Source of the DNA: Eubacteriales Family XIII. Incertae Sedis bacterium
Lineage (GTDB): Bacteria; Bacillota; Clostridia; Peptostreptococcales; Anaerovoracaceae
NCBI GenBank assembly: GCA_031276775.1
Contig: JAISML010000272.1
Location: 1-6,531, forward strand
Length of the DNA stretch: 6,531 bases
Direction: 5' to 3'
Position numbers and translations under genes: made by a program. Position 1 is the stretch's first letter. Every line of letters starts with the position of its first letter. This document shows positions 1-5,961 of this stretch, in pieces. Below the pieces are notes generated by a model. It saw only the letters and a program-made list of their open reading frames with translations. It did not search any database and was not told where the DNA came from.

Positions 1-798
1 GTGAACGGTGTCGCGGTACAAAAGTTTGTTTGAAACGATGATCGTGACGATCGACAGCAGTCCGCCGATCAGCGTGGGTAGTTCCGGAGCGGCGACGGCG
101 GTCAGAAGCAGAATGGGCAGGAGGAAAGCAAGCCCGGAGAAGAGTGTGATGAGGAACACGCCTTTGATCGCTTTCACGGATTTCCCCGCCGCGCATACGA
201 TCAGAAACGGGACGATGAGACAGAGCGGCGCGATTTGCAACGCCGTGAAGAAGCCGAGCGTCCGCGCGTTCAGCCCCGTGACGTCCGCAAGGGTCAAAAG
301 CGGCACGCCAAGCGTCGCAAAAGCGGTGGGCGCGGTATTCGCAATCAGGCAGACGACGACGGCGGCAAACGGGGGGAAGCCCATCGCGATCAGGATGCCG
401 CCCGGAATGAGGACGGGCGTCCCGAAGCCCGCCACGCCTTCCAGAAATCCGCCAAATCCCCACGCGAGCAGAAGCGCGAGAACGCGCTTGTCCGTCGATG
501 CGCCGGCCAACATGCCTTTGATGATCTCCATGCCGCCCGTATGAATGGAATACTTGTACAGGATGAGCGCTGCGACGATGACCAGGATGATCGGCCACAG
601 AGCGAACAAAACCCCTTCCGCCGCAGCCGAAACCGTTTCACCGGGGGTCATACCCCACAGAGCAACCGCAAGCGCCGCGCAGATCGCAAGCGCCGAGGGA
701 CAAGCCGCGCGGCCCGGCAGACGCAGCAGGCACAGCGAGAAAAAGAGCCACAGGATCGGCAGGATGCCAAAGACAAAAAAGAGCAGATCGCCTTTCAT
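1..798 (-). CDS. L-lactate permease family (LctP/LldP) transporter, N-terminal half, cut by left window edge
   Basis: This is an integral membrane carrier of the LctP family, which imports 2-hydroxy monocarboxylates (lactate, glycolate) with protons. The minus-strand frame is open from 798 to base 1 with no stop, giving 266 residues of a family usually about 500-550 long, so the C-terminal half lies outside the window. The family signature is clear: GFGGFLEGVAGFGTPV at residues 114-129 and NTAPTAFATLGVP at 154-166. Hydrophobic segments lie near residues 5-25, 34-50, 63-82, 105-121, 129-150, 182-202, 212-234 and 240-256. Two ATGs are adjacent (801 and 798); I chose 798 because AGGAG at 805-809 is then 6 bases away rather than 3. 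It starts about 100 bp after the glycerate kinase on the same strand and is probably co-transcribed. That neighbour makes glycerate a plausible substrate, by inference only; lactate or glycolate cannot be excluded. The family assignment is firm, the substrate is not. Confidence 0.9.
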   Translation of the reverse strand, partial: MKGDLLFFVFGILPILWLFFSLCLLRLPGRAACPSALAICAALAVALWGMTPGETVSAAAEGVLFALWPIILVIVAALILYKYSIHTGGMEIIKGMLAGASTDKRVLALLLAWGFGGFLEGVAGFGTPVLIPGGILIAMGFPPFAAVVVCLIANTAPTAFATLGVPLLTLADVTGLNARTLGFFTALQIAPLCLIVPFLIVCAAGKSVKAIKGVFLITLFSGLAFLLPILLLTAVAAPELPTLIGGLLSIVTIIVSNKLLYRDTVH

Positions 799-804
799 CA
801 TTTT

Positions 805-809
805 CTCCT
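805..809 (-). promoter_or_regulatory. Ribosome binding site of the permease gene
   Basis: Minus-strand AGGAG lies 3 bases before the first of two adjacent ATGs (801) and 6 bases before the second (798). The spacing favours the second as the real start. A small GC stem (CCGC at 815-818 pairing with GCGG at 825-828) sits just upstream of this site and could slightly influence its accessibility. Confidence 0.7.
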
Positions 810-861
810 TTCCCCCGCTCTGTGGCGGCACAAATTCCGCATGAACGCAATCCTCGGTTTT

Positions 862-884
862 GGTTCACGCTTTCAGCGGCAACC
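862..884 (-). other. Small hairpin between glycerate kinase and permease
   Basis: In the minus-strand RNA, GGUU and AACC enclose a 2x2 internal loop and an inner CGCU/AGCG stem with a GAA loop. It begins about 16 bases after the glycerate kinase stop. No U-tract follows, so it does not look like an intrinsic terminator. At most it is a processing or stabilising structure between two co-transcribed genes. It may also be chance pairing in GC-rich DNA. Confidence 0.2.
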
Positions 885-899
885 GATATCATCGCTTGT

Positions 900-2033
900 T
901 CAACAGCCGAACGCGGCGAGAAATCGCATCAGATTGTCGACCGTCGCTTCCAGATCCGCCCGGCTCCTCAGGCGCGCTTCCCTGTACGGGACAGCCGTGC
1001 GGTTGATGCTGAATACGGCGGTCACGCCCAGACCGTACGCCTGTCCGATGCCGTCTCCGACGTCGCCGACAACGGCGATAAGCGGTACGCCGGCCCGTTT
1101 CGCGCGTTTCGCGATTCCGATGACGACTTTTCCCCTGAGCGACTGCGCATCGATCTTCCCCTCTCCGCTGATGACGAGATCCGCGTCGGCGACCGTTTCG
1201 TCAAAATGCGTGACGTCCAGGATCGTTTCAATGCCCATGGTGAGTTTGGCATTGAGGAAAGCGACGGAACCGCCGCCCATGCCGCCCGCCGCGCCCGCTC
1301 CGGGAAGCGGGGCGACATCCTTGCCGAGATCGAGCCTGATGCGTTCCGCAAGATGCATTAGCCCACCGTCCAAGCGTTTTACCGCTTCGGCGTCCGCTCC
1401 TTTTTGCGGTCCGAACACATATGCGGCGCCGTTTTTGCCGAAAAACGGATTGTCGATGTCGCACATGGTCACAAAATCCGCGGATCGCGCGGCGGAAAGC
1501 AGAGAATCCGCGTCGATGCGCGCGATGTCTTTCATCGTGCCGCCTGTTGGAATGAAAGATTCACCGGCGGTGTTGAGGAAGCGGACGCCGAGCGCGGCGG
1601 CCATGCCGCAACCGCCGTCGTTTGTGGCGGAACCGCCCAAACCGAGGATGATCCGCCGGCTGCCCCGGCTCAACGCGGCGGCGATCAGCTCACCCACCCC
1701 GTAGGAGGTCGCAAGCTCCGGATCCTTTTTGTCGCCCGCGAGCGACAGCCCCGCCGCCGCCGCCATTTCGATCACGGCCGTTCCGTCCGGCAATCTGCCG
1801 TAAAACCCCTCAGTTTCCTCAAAAAAAGGTCCTTTGACCGGTACGGTCGCTTTCCCGCCGCCGAGCGCTTCGAGAAAACAGTCCACACTGCCTTCCCCGC
1901 CGTCCGCGACGGGTATCTTGACGATTTCGGCCCCGGGAAAGACGTTCCATATCGCCTTTTCCATGATGCCGCAAATCTCGATCGAACTCATGGTGCCCTT
2001 AAAACTGTCGGGAATCAATACCACTTTCTTCAT
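900..2033 (-). CDS. glxK: Glycerate 2-kinase (GlxK/GarK family)
   Basis: This cytoplasmic enzyme phosphorylates D-glycerate with ATP. Family members of the GlxK/GarK type make 2-phosphoglycerate, which enters lower glycolysis through enolase. The product is 377 residues, the usual family length, and appears intact. Family motifs are visible in order: DSFKGT (9-14), PVADGGEG (41-48), the glycine-rich GLGGSATNDGGCGM (131-144), a DNPFFGKNGAAYVFGPQKGA segment (194-213), PGAGAAGGMGGG (244-255) and ISGEGKIDAQSLRGK (288-302). I start it at ATG 2033 because MKKVVLIPDSFKG is the typical N-terminus; an in-frame TTG at 2051 would add six residues but overlaps the likely ribosome site. The stop is TGA at 900-902. 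Upstream is a 312-bp gap that separates it from the redox operon and carries repeated sequence. Downstream is an LctP-family permease, suggesting a small uptake-and-kinase operon for glycerate. Function is well supported; the phosphorylated position rests on family knowledge. Confidence 0.95.
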   Translation of the reverse strand: MKKVVLIPDSFKGTMSSIEICGIMEKAIWNVFPGAEIVKIPVADGGEGSVDCFLEALGGGKATVPVKGPFFEETEGFYGRLPDGTAVIEMAAAAGLSLAGDKKDPELATSYGVGELIAAALSRGSRRIILGLGGSATNDGGCGMAAALGVRFLNTAGESFIPTGGTMKDIARIDADSLLSAARSADFVTMCDIDNPFFGKNGAAYVFGPQKGADAEAVKRLDGGLMHLAERIRLDLGKDVAPLPGAGAAGGMGGGSVAFLNAKLTMGIETILDVTHFDETVADADLVISGEGKIDAQSLRGKVVIGIAKRAKRAGVPLIAVVGDVGDGIGQAYGLGVTAVFSINRTAVPYREARLRSRADLEATVDNLMRFLAAFGC

Positions 2034-2040
2034 TTTGACG

Positions 2041-2045
2041 CTCTC
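2041..2045 (-). promoter_or_regulatory. Weak ribosome binding site of glycerate kinase
   Basis: Minus-strand GAGAG, within AAAGAGAG, lies 7 bases before ATG 2033. It is a poor Shine-Dalgarno match but well spaced. It also argues against the upstream TTG at 2051, which would place this purine run inside the coding region. Confidence 0.45.
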
Positions 2046-2076
2046 TTTCAATGGCTATCCGGGACAACACAACAGA

Positions 2077-2095
2077 TTCCGTCGCAAAAACGGAA
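2077..2095. promoter_or_regulatory. Palindrome TTCCGT-N7-ACGGAA, possible operator
   Basis: A perfect 6-bp inverted repeat (2077-2082 and 2090-2095) with a 7-bp spacer lies 44-62 bases upstream of the glycerate kinase ATG. The same hexamer occurs four more times up to 2274, in either orientation (2134-2139, 2216-2221, 2243-2248, 2269-2274). The size and position fit a dimeric regulator's operator near a promoter. No regulator gene is in the window, so this remains an inference from repeated sequence. Confidence 0.3.
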
Positions 2096-2213
2096 CAAAC
2101 TGTCGCAGGACAAAACTTAAATTCCTGTCGGATACGGAAGTTCGCACGACCCCGCAACGCGACGCCGGCCTGTAACCGACAGAGACTTCGGCATAGATTT
2201 CCGCACGCCTGAC

Positions 2214-2259
2214 GCTTCCGTGATCCTATGCGTGGCGAATGCTTCCGTGATCCTATGCG
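2214..2259. repeat. Direct repeat, two identical 19-bp copies
   Basis: GCTTCCGTGATCCTATGCG occurs at 2214-2232 and again, identically, at 2241-2259, separated by 8 bases (period 27). Each copy contains TTCCGT, the hexamer also found in the palindrome at 2077-2095. GCATAG at 2191-2196 can pair with CTATGC in the first copy (2226-2231). Two copies are too few for a CRISPR array. It could be a repeated protein-binding site or a recent small tandem duplication. Confidence 0.6.
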
Positions 2260-2275
2260 CGCCAACTTACGGAAA

Positions 2276-2319
2276 TGCCGCGAGAGCCGTTCCCTAGCCC
2301 TGAAACAGCTCTCACCGCA
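2276..2319 (-). terminator. Strong hairpin after the redox operon, candidate terminator
   Basis: In the minus-strand RNA a 12-bp stem (with two G-U pairs) closes an 8-base loop AGGGCUAG. It extends outward past one G-G mismatch to 18 paired positions. It begins 26 bases after the stop of the 1199-residue protein, where an intrinsic terminator is expected. The U-tract is weak: only UUU follows before CCG. Termination may therefore be partial, or the hairpin may protect the mRNA 3' end. A smaller stem, CGCAG/CUGCG (2316-2320 with 2331-2335), overlaps its outer arm. Confidence 0.45.
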
Positions 2320-2345
2320 GATATTTCCTACTGCGCCGCGCCGTT

Positions 2346-5300
2346 TTACAGATCGGCGGGCAACGGGCTGACTGCGGGCAGACGCTCCGCGATCATGTTC
2401 ATGAGGTGATCCGTCGAGGGCAGTTTGTCCACCAATTTCCCGTTTCCGACCGCGACGAGATTTACGCTCGAAGGCGCGAGCACACCGCCGAACACTTCAT
2501 CCACCGCGGCGGCGCGGTAGATGGGCTGGGTGTCGTCCATCTCCTTGGATATTTCGTCCGTGCCTTCCCACGGGAATTCCACTTCGCAGACGCGGGCAAT
2601 CGCTTTCGCGACTTCCCAGTTCGAATACGCCACCTCCTCGAGCACAGCCTCCTGAACGATCCGCAATCTGCGTTCCGTGTTTGTATAGGTTCCGTCGGCG
2701 GAAGAGAAGCCCGTGCCGGGAATGACCACATCGGCATGCTCCGCCGTGGCGGTCAGGTGCGTGTCGCAGACCATGACAAACTCCGCGTTTTCCACAAGTT
2801 TCAGCGCCGCTTTCGCTTCCGGGGACGCGCCGTTTTGCGCGGCCGCTCCCACAGGATCCTCTCCGAAGATGAGCAGCGCCCTGACGTTTGCAAGATCGCA
2901 GGCCGTCGCGGTGACGCCTTGGTAGATGAGACCCTGGCTGTTGTTTTTGGGCTTCAACAGCAGAATGCCGTCGCGCGGACTGCCGATATGCCCGGACAGC
3001 ACGGCGATGTCCCCGATGAGGATCGCCGCCTCCGGCGTAACGGTGTTCTGCTGATAGACGATCATCGCTTTTTTCGCGTCCGCGTAAGCGGCTGCGATCC
3101 CGGCGGCTTTCGCCGACACTTTCACGTCTTTCAGGGCTTCGGCCAAGGCCTCAAACCCCTGCTCTTCCGTCGCGGCGCCGCGCTCCATGACGGCTTTTGC
3201 AATCTCTTTCAGGAATTTCGTGTTGTTCGCCGTGTAGACGCGATCGGCGGCGAAAGCAAAATGCTGCTGTTTCATGTCCTTCGGATTGATGAGAAAGACT
3301 TTCGCTCCGCGCTCCGCAGCCTGTTTCAGTTTCAGATAAGCCACGGGGTTTTCCGGCATATCGAACCCGACCGCCAAAATGACCTCGGTGGAAAGCAACT
3401 CGTCGATGGTGTTGGGCGACGCGTCGATGCCTATCACGCGCGCAAGACCGTTCGCCCTGTTGTTGAAGGAGAACGCCGCGGCGCCGATCTCGTCCGCGAG
3501 CGCTTTGATGGCGTATATTTCCTCATTGGTGTATCGATCCGAGATCGCCACGCCCACCGCGTCCCGTCCGTACTGCGCCGCGACGGATTGCGCTTTCTTT
3601 GCGGTCATCACGAAAGCGTCGTAATAGTCGGACTCGACGAGTTCATCCCTGTCCGGGGAGCGCATCAGCGGCTCCATGATCTTCCCTTCCAATTCGGAAC
3701 AATCGAAACCAAACTTTCCCCGGCCGCAGAGCAAACCTTTGTTGACGGCGCCTTCCTTGTCCGGCGTCGCTTTCACAAGCAGATCGCCGTAAGTTTCAAG
3801 TGACAGGCTGCATCCGATCGAACAGTAAGGACAGGTGGTGTCCGTGGACACGGTGTCGAGCGGCACGGATTTTGGCAGGGAAAGGCGTTCCTGCAAAGCG
3901 CCCGTCGGACAGACGCTGACGCATTGGCCGCAGGAAATGCAACCGGATTCCGCAAGGGGTTTTTCAAGCGTGGGTTTCACGATGGTGTCAAAACCTCTGT
4001 CGACGAGTCCCAGCGCCCCTACGCCCATCACTTCGTCGCACACCCGCACACAAAGTCCGCAGAGGATGCATTTGTTGCCGTCCCTGACGATGAAGGGATG
4101 TCCGTCGTCGCAGACCGAAGGATCGATGGGTCTCCCATCCCCGTCCGCCAAAGAAATGTCGCCGCTCAACCGATCCGGCTTCACATCGTAGCGATTGGCA
4201 AAATCGTACAGTTTGCATTCGAAATAGTCGCCGCAGCCGCACTCGAGACAACGGCTCGCATCCGCGATGGCCTGCGTTTCGTCGTAGCCGATCACCACCT
4301 CGGTAAAATTGCGTTTTCGCTCCCCGGGCGACAGCTGCCCCATTTTCGGGCGGCATTCCCGCTCCCGATCCTCAAAGGTCTTTTCCGTCACGTCACTGCG
4401 CTCGACGACATAGTCGGGCGCATAGCGCACTTCCTCGCCCGCAAGATAGCCTTCGATGACTCCGACCGCTTTCTTCGCGTCCGCGATGGCTTCCACCGCG
4501 ATGGATATCTTGTCGTTGCCGCAGTCTCCGCCCGCGAATACGCCGGGAATGTTGGTCATAAAGGTTTCGGGATCATAGACGATGCCTTTCTTCCGCGTCA
4601 GGTTCACACCCTCAAAGCCGCTCGGATTGACGGCCTGTCCGATGGCAAGGATGACATTGTCCACCTCGATGGTTTCCGTTTTTCCTGCCACGGGACGCGG
4701 CGCCCGCCGCCCGGACGCGTCCGGTTCACCCAACTCCATGATCTGGAGCTTCATCTTTTTCACCTTGCCGTCCTTGCCCTTGATGATCTCCAAGGGGTTG
4801 GTCAGGTTCTTGAATATGACGCCCTCTTCCTCCGCTTCCTCAATTTCCACGAGATCGGCGGGCATCTCGTCTTTGGTCCTCCGATATATGTTGTAGACGT
4901 TCTCCGCGCCCAACCGCACGGCCGTCCGGCAGGCGTCCATGGCCGTGTTGCCGCCGCCGACGATGGCGACATTCCTGCCCAGCCGTATTTCCTCGTTGCG
5001 CACGACCTTTCTGAGCAGGTCGATGCCTCCGATCACGCCTTCGGCGTCCTCGCCTTTCGCGCCCGTTCCCGTGCTGATCCACGCGCCGATTCCGATGGCT
5101 GCGGCGTCGTACTCCTCCCGCAGAACGTCGAAATCAATATCGACGCCCACGCGCGTATCGGTGCGTATCTCGACGCCCATCGCTTCTATGACGGCGATCT
5201 CTTCATCCAAAACATTGTTCGGCAACCGGTATTCCGGTATGCCGTAGCGCAGCATGCCGCCGGCCTTGGGCATGGCCTCGAAGATCGTGACGCTGTGCCC

Positions 5301-5945
5301 GTTTCGACGCAGGAAATACGCCAAGGAAAGACCGAAAGGTCCGCCGCCTATGACGGCGATCGTCTTGCCCGTCTCCTCGCCTATTTCGGGAACGAACGGA
5401 TCGCCGTCCGACATGTCCATGTCCGCCGCGAAGCGTTTGATCCATGCGATGCTGATGGGTTCCTCGATCAGGCGCCGTCTGCAATTGTCCTCGCAGGGGT
5501 GGGGACAAACCCGCCCGATCGCGCCCGGCAGAGGAATGTTCTCGCGGATCAGTTCCAACGCCTTTTCGAACTCTCCGTTGGCGACGAGTCCCACGTAACC
5601 CTGGCAATCGGTATGCGCCGGGCACGACAGCACGCACGGAGGCCGGCAATCCCCGACATGGTTGGAAAGCAGGAGTTCCAAGTTGGTTTTGCGGGACTCG
5701 TACACCCGCTCTGTGTTCGTCCTGACCACCATGTTCGGTGAGATGTCCGTGGCGCAGGCTTTCACCAATTTGGGGTTGCCTTCCACTTCCACCACGCAAA
5801 TGCCGCAGGCGCCGTAGATCTCCGTCCGCTCGTCAAAACAGAGCGTGGGGATGAAGATGTCGTTCGCCAGTGCGACTTCCAAAATCGTTTGTCCGGGGAG
5901 GCCGACGACCTCCTTGCCGTCTATGTTCAGCCGAAATGTTTTCAT
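2346..5945 (-). CDS. Fused NuoG-ferredoxin / GltD-like FAD-NAD(P)H oxidoreductase / molybdopterin-oxidoreductase-like protein
   Basis: This 1199-residue cytoplasmic iron-sulfur flavoprotein is probably the large subunit of an NADH-linked redox complex. Domains in order: NuoG-type [2Fe-2S] ferredoxin (Cys 36, 47, 50, 64); GltD/dihydropyrimidine-dehydrogenase-like iron-sulfur segment (His96, Cys 100, 104, 108, 147, 151, 155); FAD site GGGPFG (200-205); second dinucleotide site GGGNTAMD (330-337) followed by YRRTKDEMPA (354-363), typical of NADP(H)-using relatives; second FAD motif GVFAGGD (468-474); Cys-rich linker (566, 569, 571, 577); two [4Fe-4S] clusters (626, 629, 632, 636 and 669, 672, 675, 679); molybdopterin-oxidoreductase-like domain with [4Fe-4S] cysteines 705, 708, 712, 740. 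That last domain has no (seleno)Cys-His pair where formate dehydrogenases carry it (about 825-835) and ends without the usual C-terminal dinucleotide-binding domain, so formate oxidation is unlikely. GGAGG lies 8 bases before ATG 5945, 16 bp after the NuoF-like gene. An automated formate dehydrogenase or NuoG label would be misleading. Architecture is certain; reaction is inferred. Confidence 0.9.
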   Translation of the reverse strand: MKTFRLNIDGKEVVGLPGQTILEVALANDIFIPTLCFDERTEIYGACGICVVEVEGNPKLVKACATDISPNMVVRTNTERVYESRKTNLELLLSNHVGDCRPPCVLSCPAHTDCQGYVGLVANGEFEKALELIRENIPLPGAIGRVCPHPCEDNCRRRLIEEPISIAWIKRFAADMDMSDGDPFVPEIGEETGKTIAVIGGGPFGLSLAYFLRRNGHSVTIFEAMPKAGGMLRYGIPEYRLPNNVLDEEIAVIEAMGVEIRTDTRVGVDIDFDVLREEYDAAAIGIGAWISTGTGAKGEDAEGVIGGIDLLRKVVRNEEIRLGRNVAIVGGGNTAMDACRTAVRLGAENVYNIYRRTKDEMPADLVEIEEAEEEGVIFKNLTNPLEIIKGKDGKVKKMKLQIMELGEPDASGRRAPRPVAGKTETIEVDNVILAIGQAVNPSGFEGVNLTRKKGIVYDPETFMTNIPGVFAGGDCGNDKISIAVEAIADAKKAVGVIEGYLAGEEVRYAPDYVVERSDVTEKTFEDRERECRPKMGQLSPGERKRNFTEVVIGYDETQAIADASRCLECGCGDYFECKLYDFANRYDVKPDRLSGDISLADGDGRPIDPSVCDDGHPFIVRDGNKCILCGLCVRVCDEVMGVGALGLVDRGFDTIVKPTLEKPLAESGCISCGQCVSVCPTGALQERLSLPKSVPLDTVSTDTTCPYCSIGCSLSLETYGDLLVKATPDKEGAVNKGLLCGRGKFGFDCSELEGKIMEPLMRSPDRDELVESDYYDAFVMTAKKAQSVAAQYGRDAVGVAISDRYTNEEIYAIKALADEIGAAAFSFNNRANGLARVIGIDASPNTIDELLSTEVILAVGFDMPENPVAYLKLKQAAERGAKVFLINPKDMKQQHFAFAADRVYTANNTKFLKEIAKAVMERGAATEEQGFEALAEALKDVKVSAKAAGIAAAYADAKKAMIVYQQNTVTPEAAILIGDIAVLSGHIGSPRDGILLLKPKNNSQGLIYQGVTATACDLANVRALLIFGEDPVGAAAQNGASPEAKAALKLVENAEFVMVCDTHLTATAEHADVVIPGTGFSSADGTYTNTERRLRIVQEAVLEEVAYSNWEVAKAIARVCEVEFPWEGTDEISKEMDDTQPIYRAAAVDEVFGGVLAPSSVNLVAVGNGKLVDKLPSTDHLMNMIAERLPAVSPLPADL

Positions 5946-5953
5946 TGCAGTTC

Positions 5954-5958
5954 CCTCC
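5954..5958 (-). promoter_or_regulatory. Ribosome binding site of the fused oxidoreductase
   Basis: Minus-strand GGAGG, inside a longer GAGGGAGGGAA purine run, lies 8 bases before ATG 5945. It lies entirely in the 16-bp gap after the NuoF-like stop codon. It fixes the start and supports translation from a shared mRNA. Confidence 0.75.
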
Positions 5959-5961
5959 CTC

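Larger units (their letters stand above)
2034..2345. other. 312-bp intergenic region between redox operon and glycerate kinase
   Basis: No credible gene lies here. An 88-residue minus frame (1999-2265) is arginine- and cysteine-rich, is partly built from the direct repeat and overlaps the glycerate kinase start, so I do not accept it. The stretch contains a strong hairpin just after the upstream stop, a tandem 19-bp repeat, and repeated TTCCGT/ACGGAA hexamers. I found no convincing -35/-10 pair on the minus strand, although a promoter for the glycerate kinase is expected here. I do not recognise a riboswitch consensus. Confidence 0.6.

Noticed and set aside
235..1704. Plus-strand open frame of 489 codons spanning permease, gap and glycerate kinase
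   Set aside because: It crosses two well-supported minus-strand genes, has low-complexity Arg/Gln/Asp-rich then Ser/Pro/Ala-rich sequence, and matches nothing I recognise.
2214..2259. Possible CRISPR array
   Set aside because: Only two copies with an 8-base spacer; CRISPR spacers are around 30 bases, and no cas genes are present.
1999..2265. Minus-strand 88-codon frame in the gap before glycerate kinase
   Set aside because: Its N-terminus is simply the translated direct repeat, its composition is Arg/Cys-rich, and it overlaps the glycerate kinase start out of frame.
2034..2345. Riboswitch or T-box upstream of glycerate kinase
   Set aside because: Conserved cores that I know (T-box antiterminator, SAM, glycine, cobalamin) are not visible; only hairpins and short repeats are seen.
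2406..3803. Plus-strand open frame of 465 codons opposite the molybdopterin-like region
   Set aside because: Antisense shadow with Arg/His/Phe-rich composition and no family motif.
3924..5741. Plus-strand open frame of 605 codons opposite the fused oxidoreductase
   Set aside because: It lies wholly antisense to a gene with clear domain motifs. It has no recognisable family, is rich in His, Arg and Asp as expected from complementing GC-rich codons, and shows no ribosome site that I can find.
2346..5945. Active formate dehydrogenase, possibly with selenocysteine
   Set aside because: No in-frame TGA interrupts the gene, the catalytic Cys/Sec-His pair is missing, and the C-terminal cofactor-binding domain is absent.
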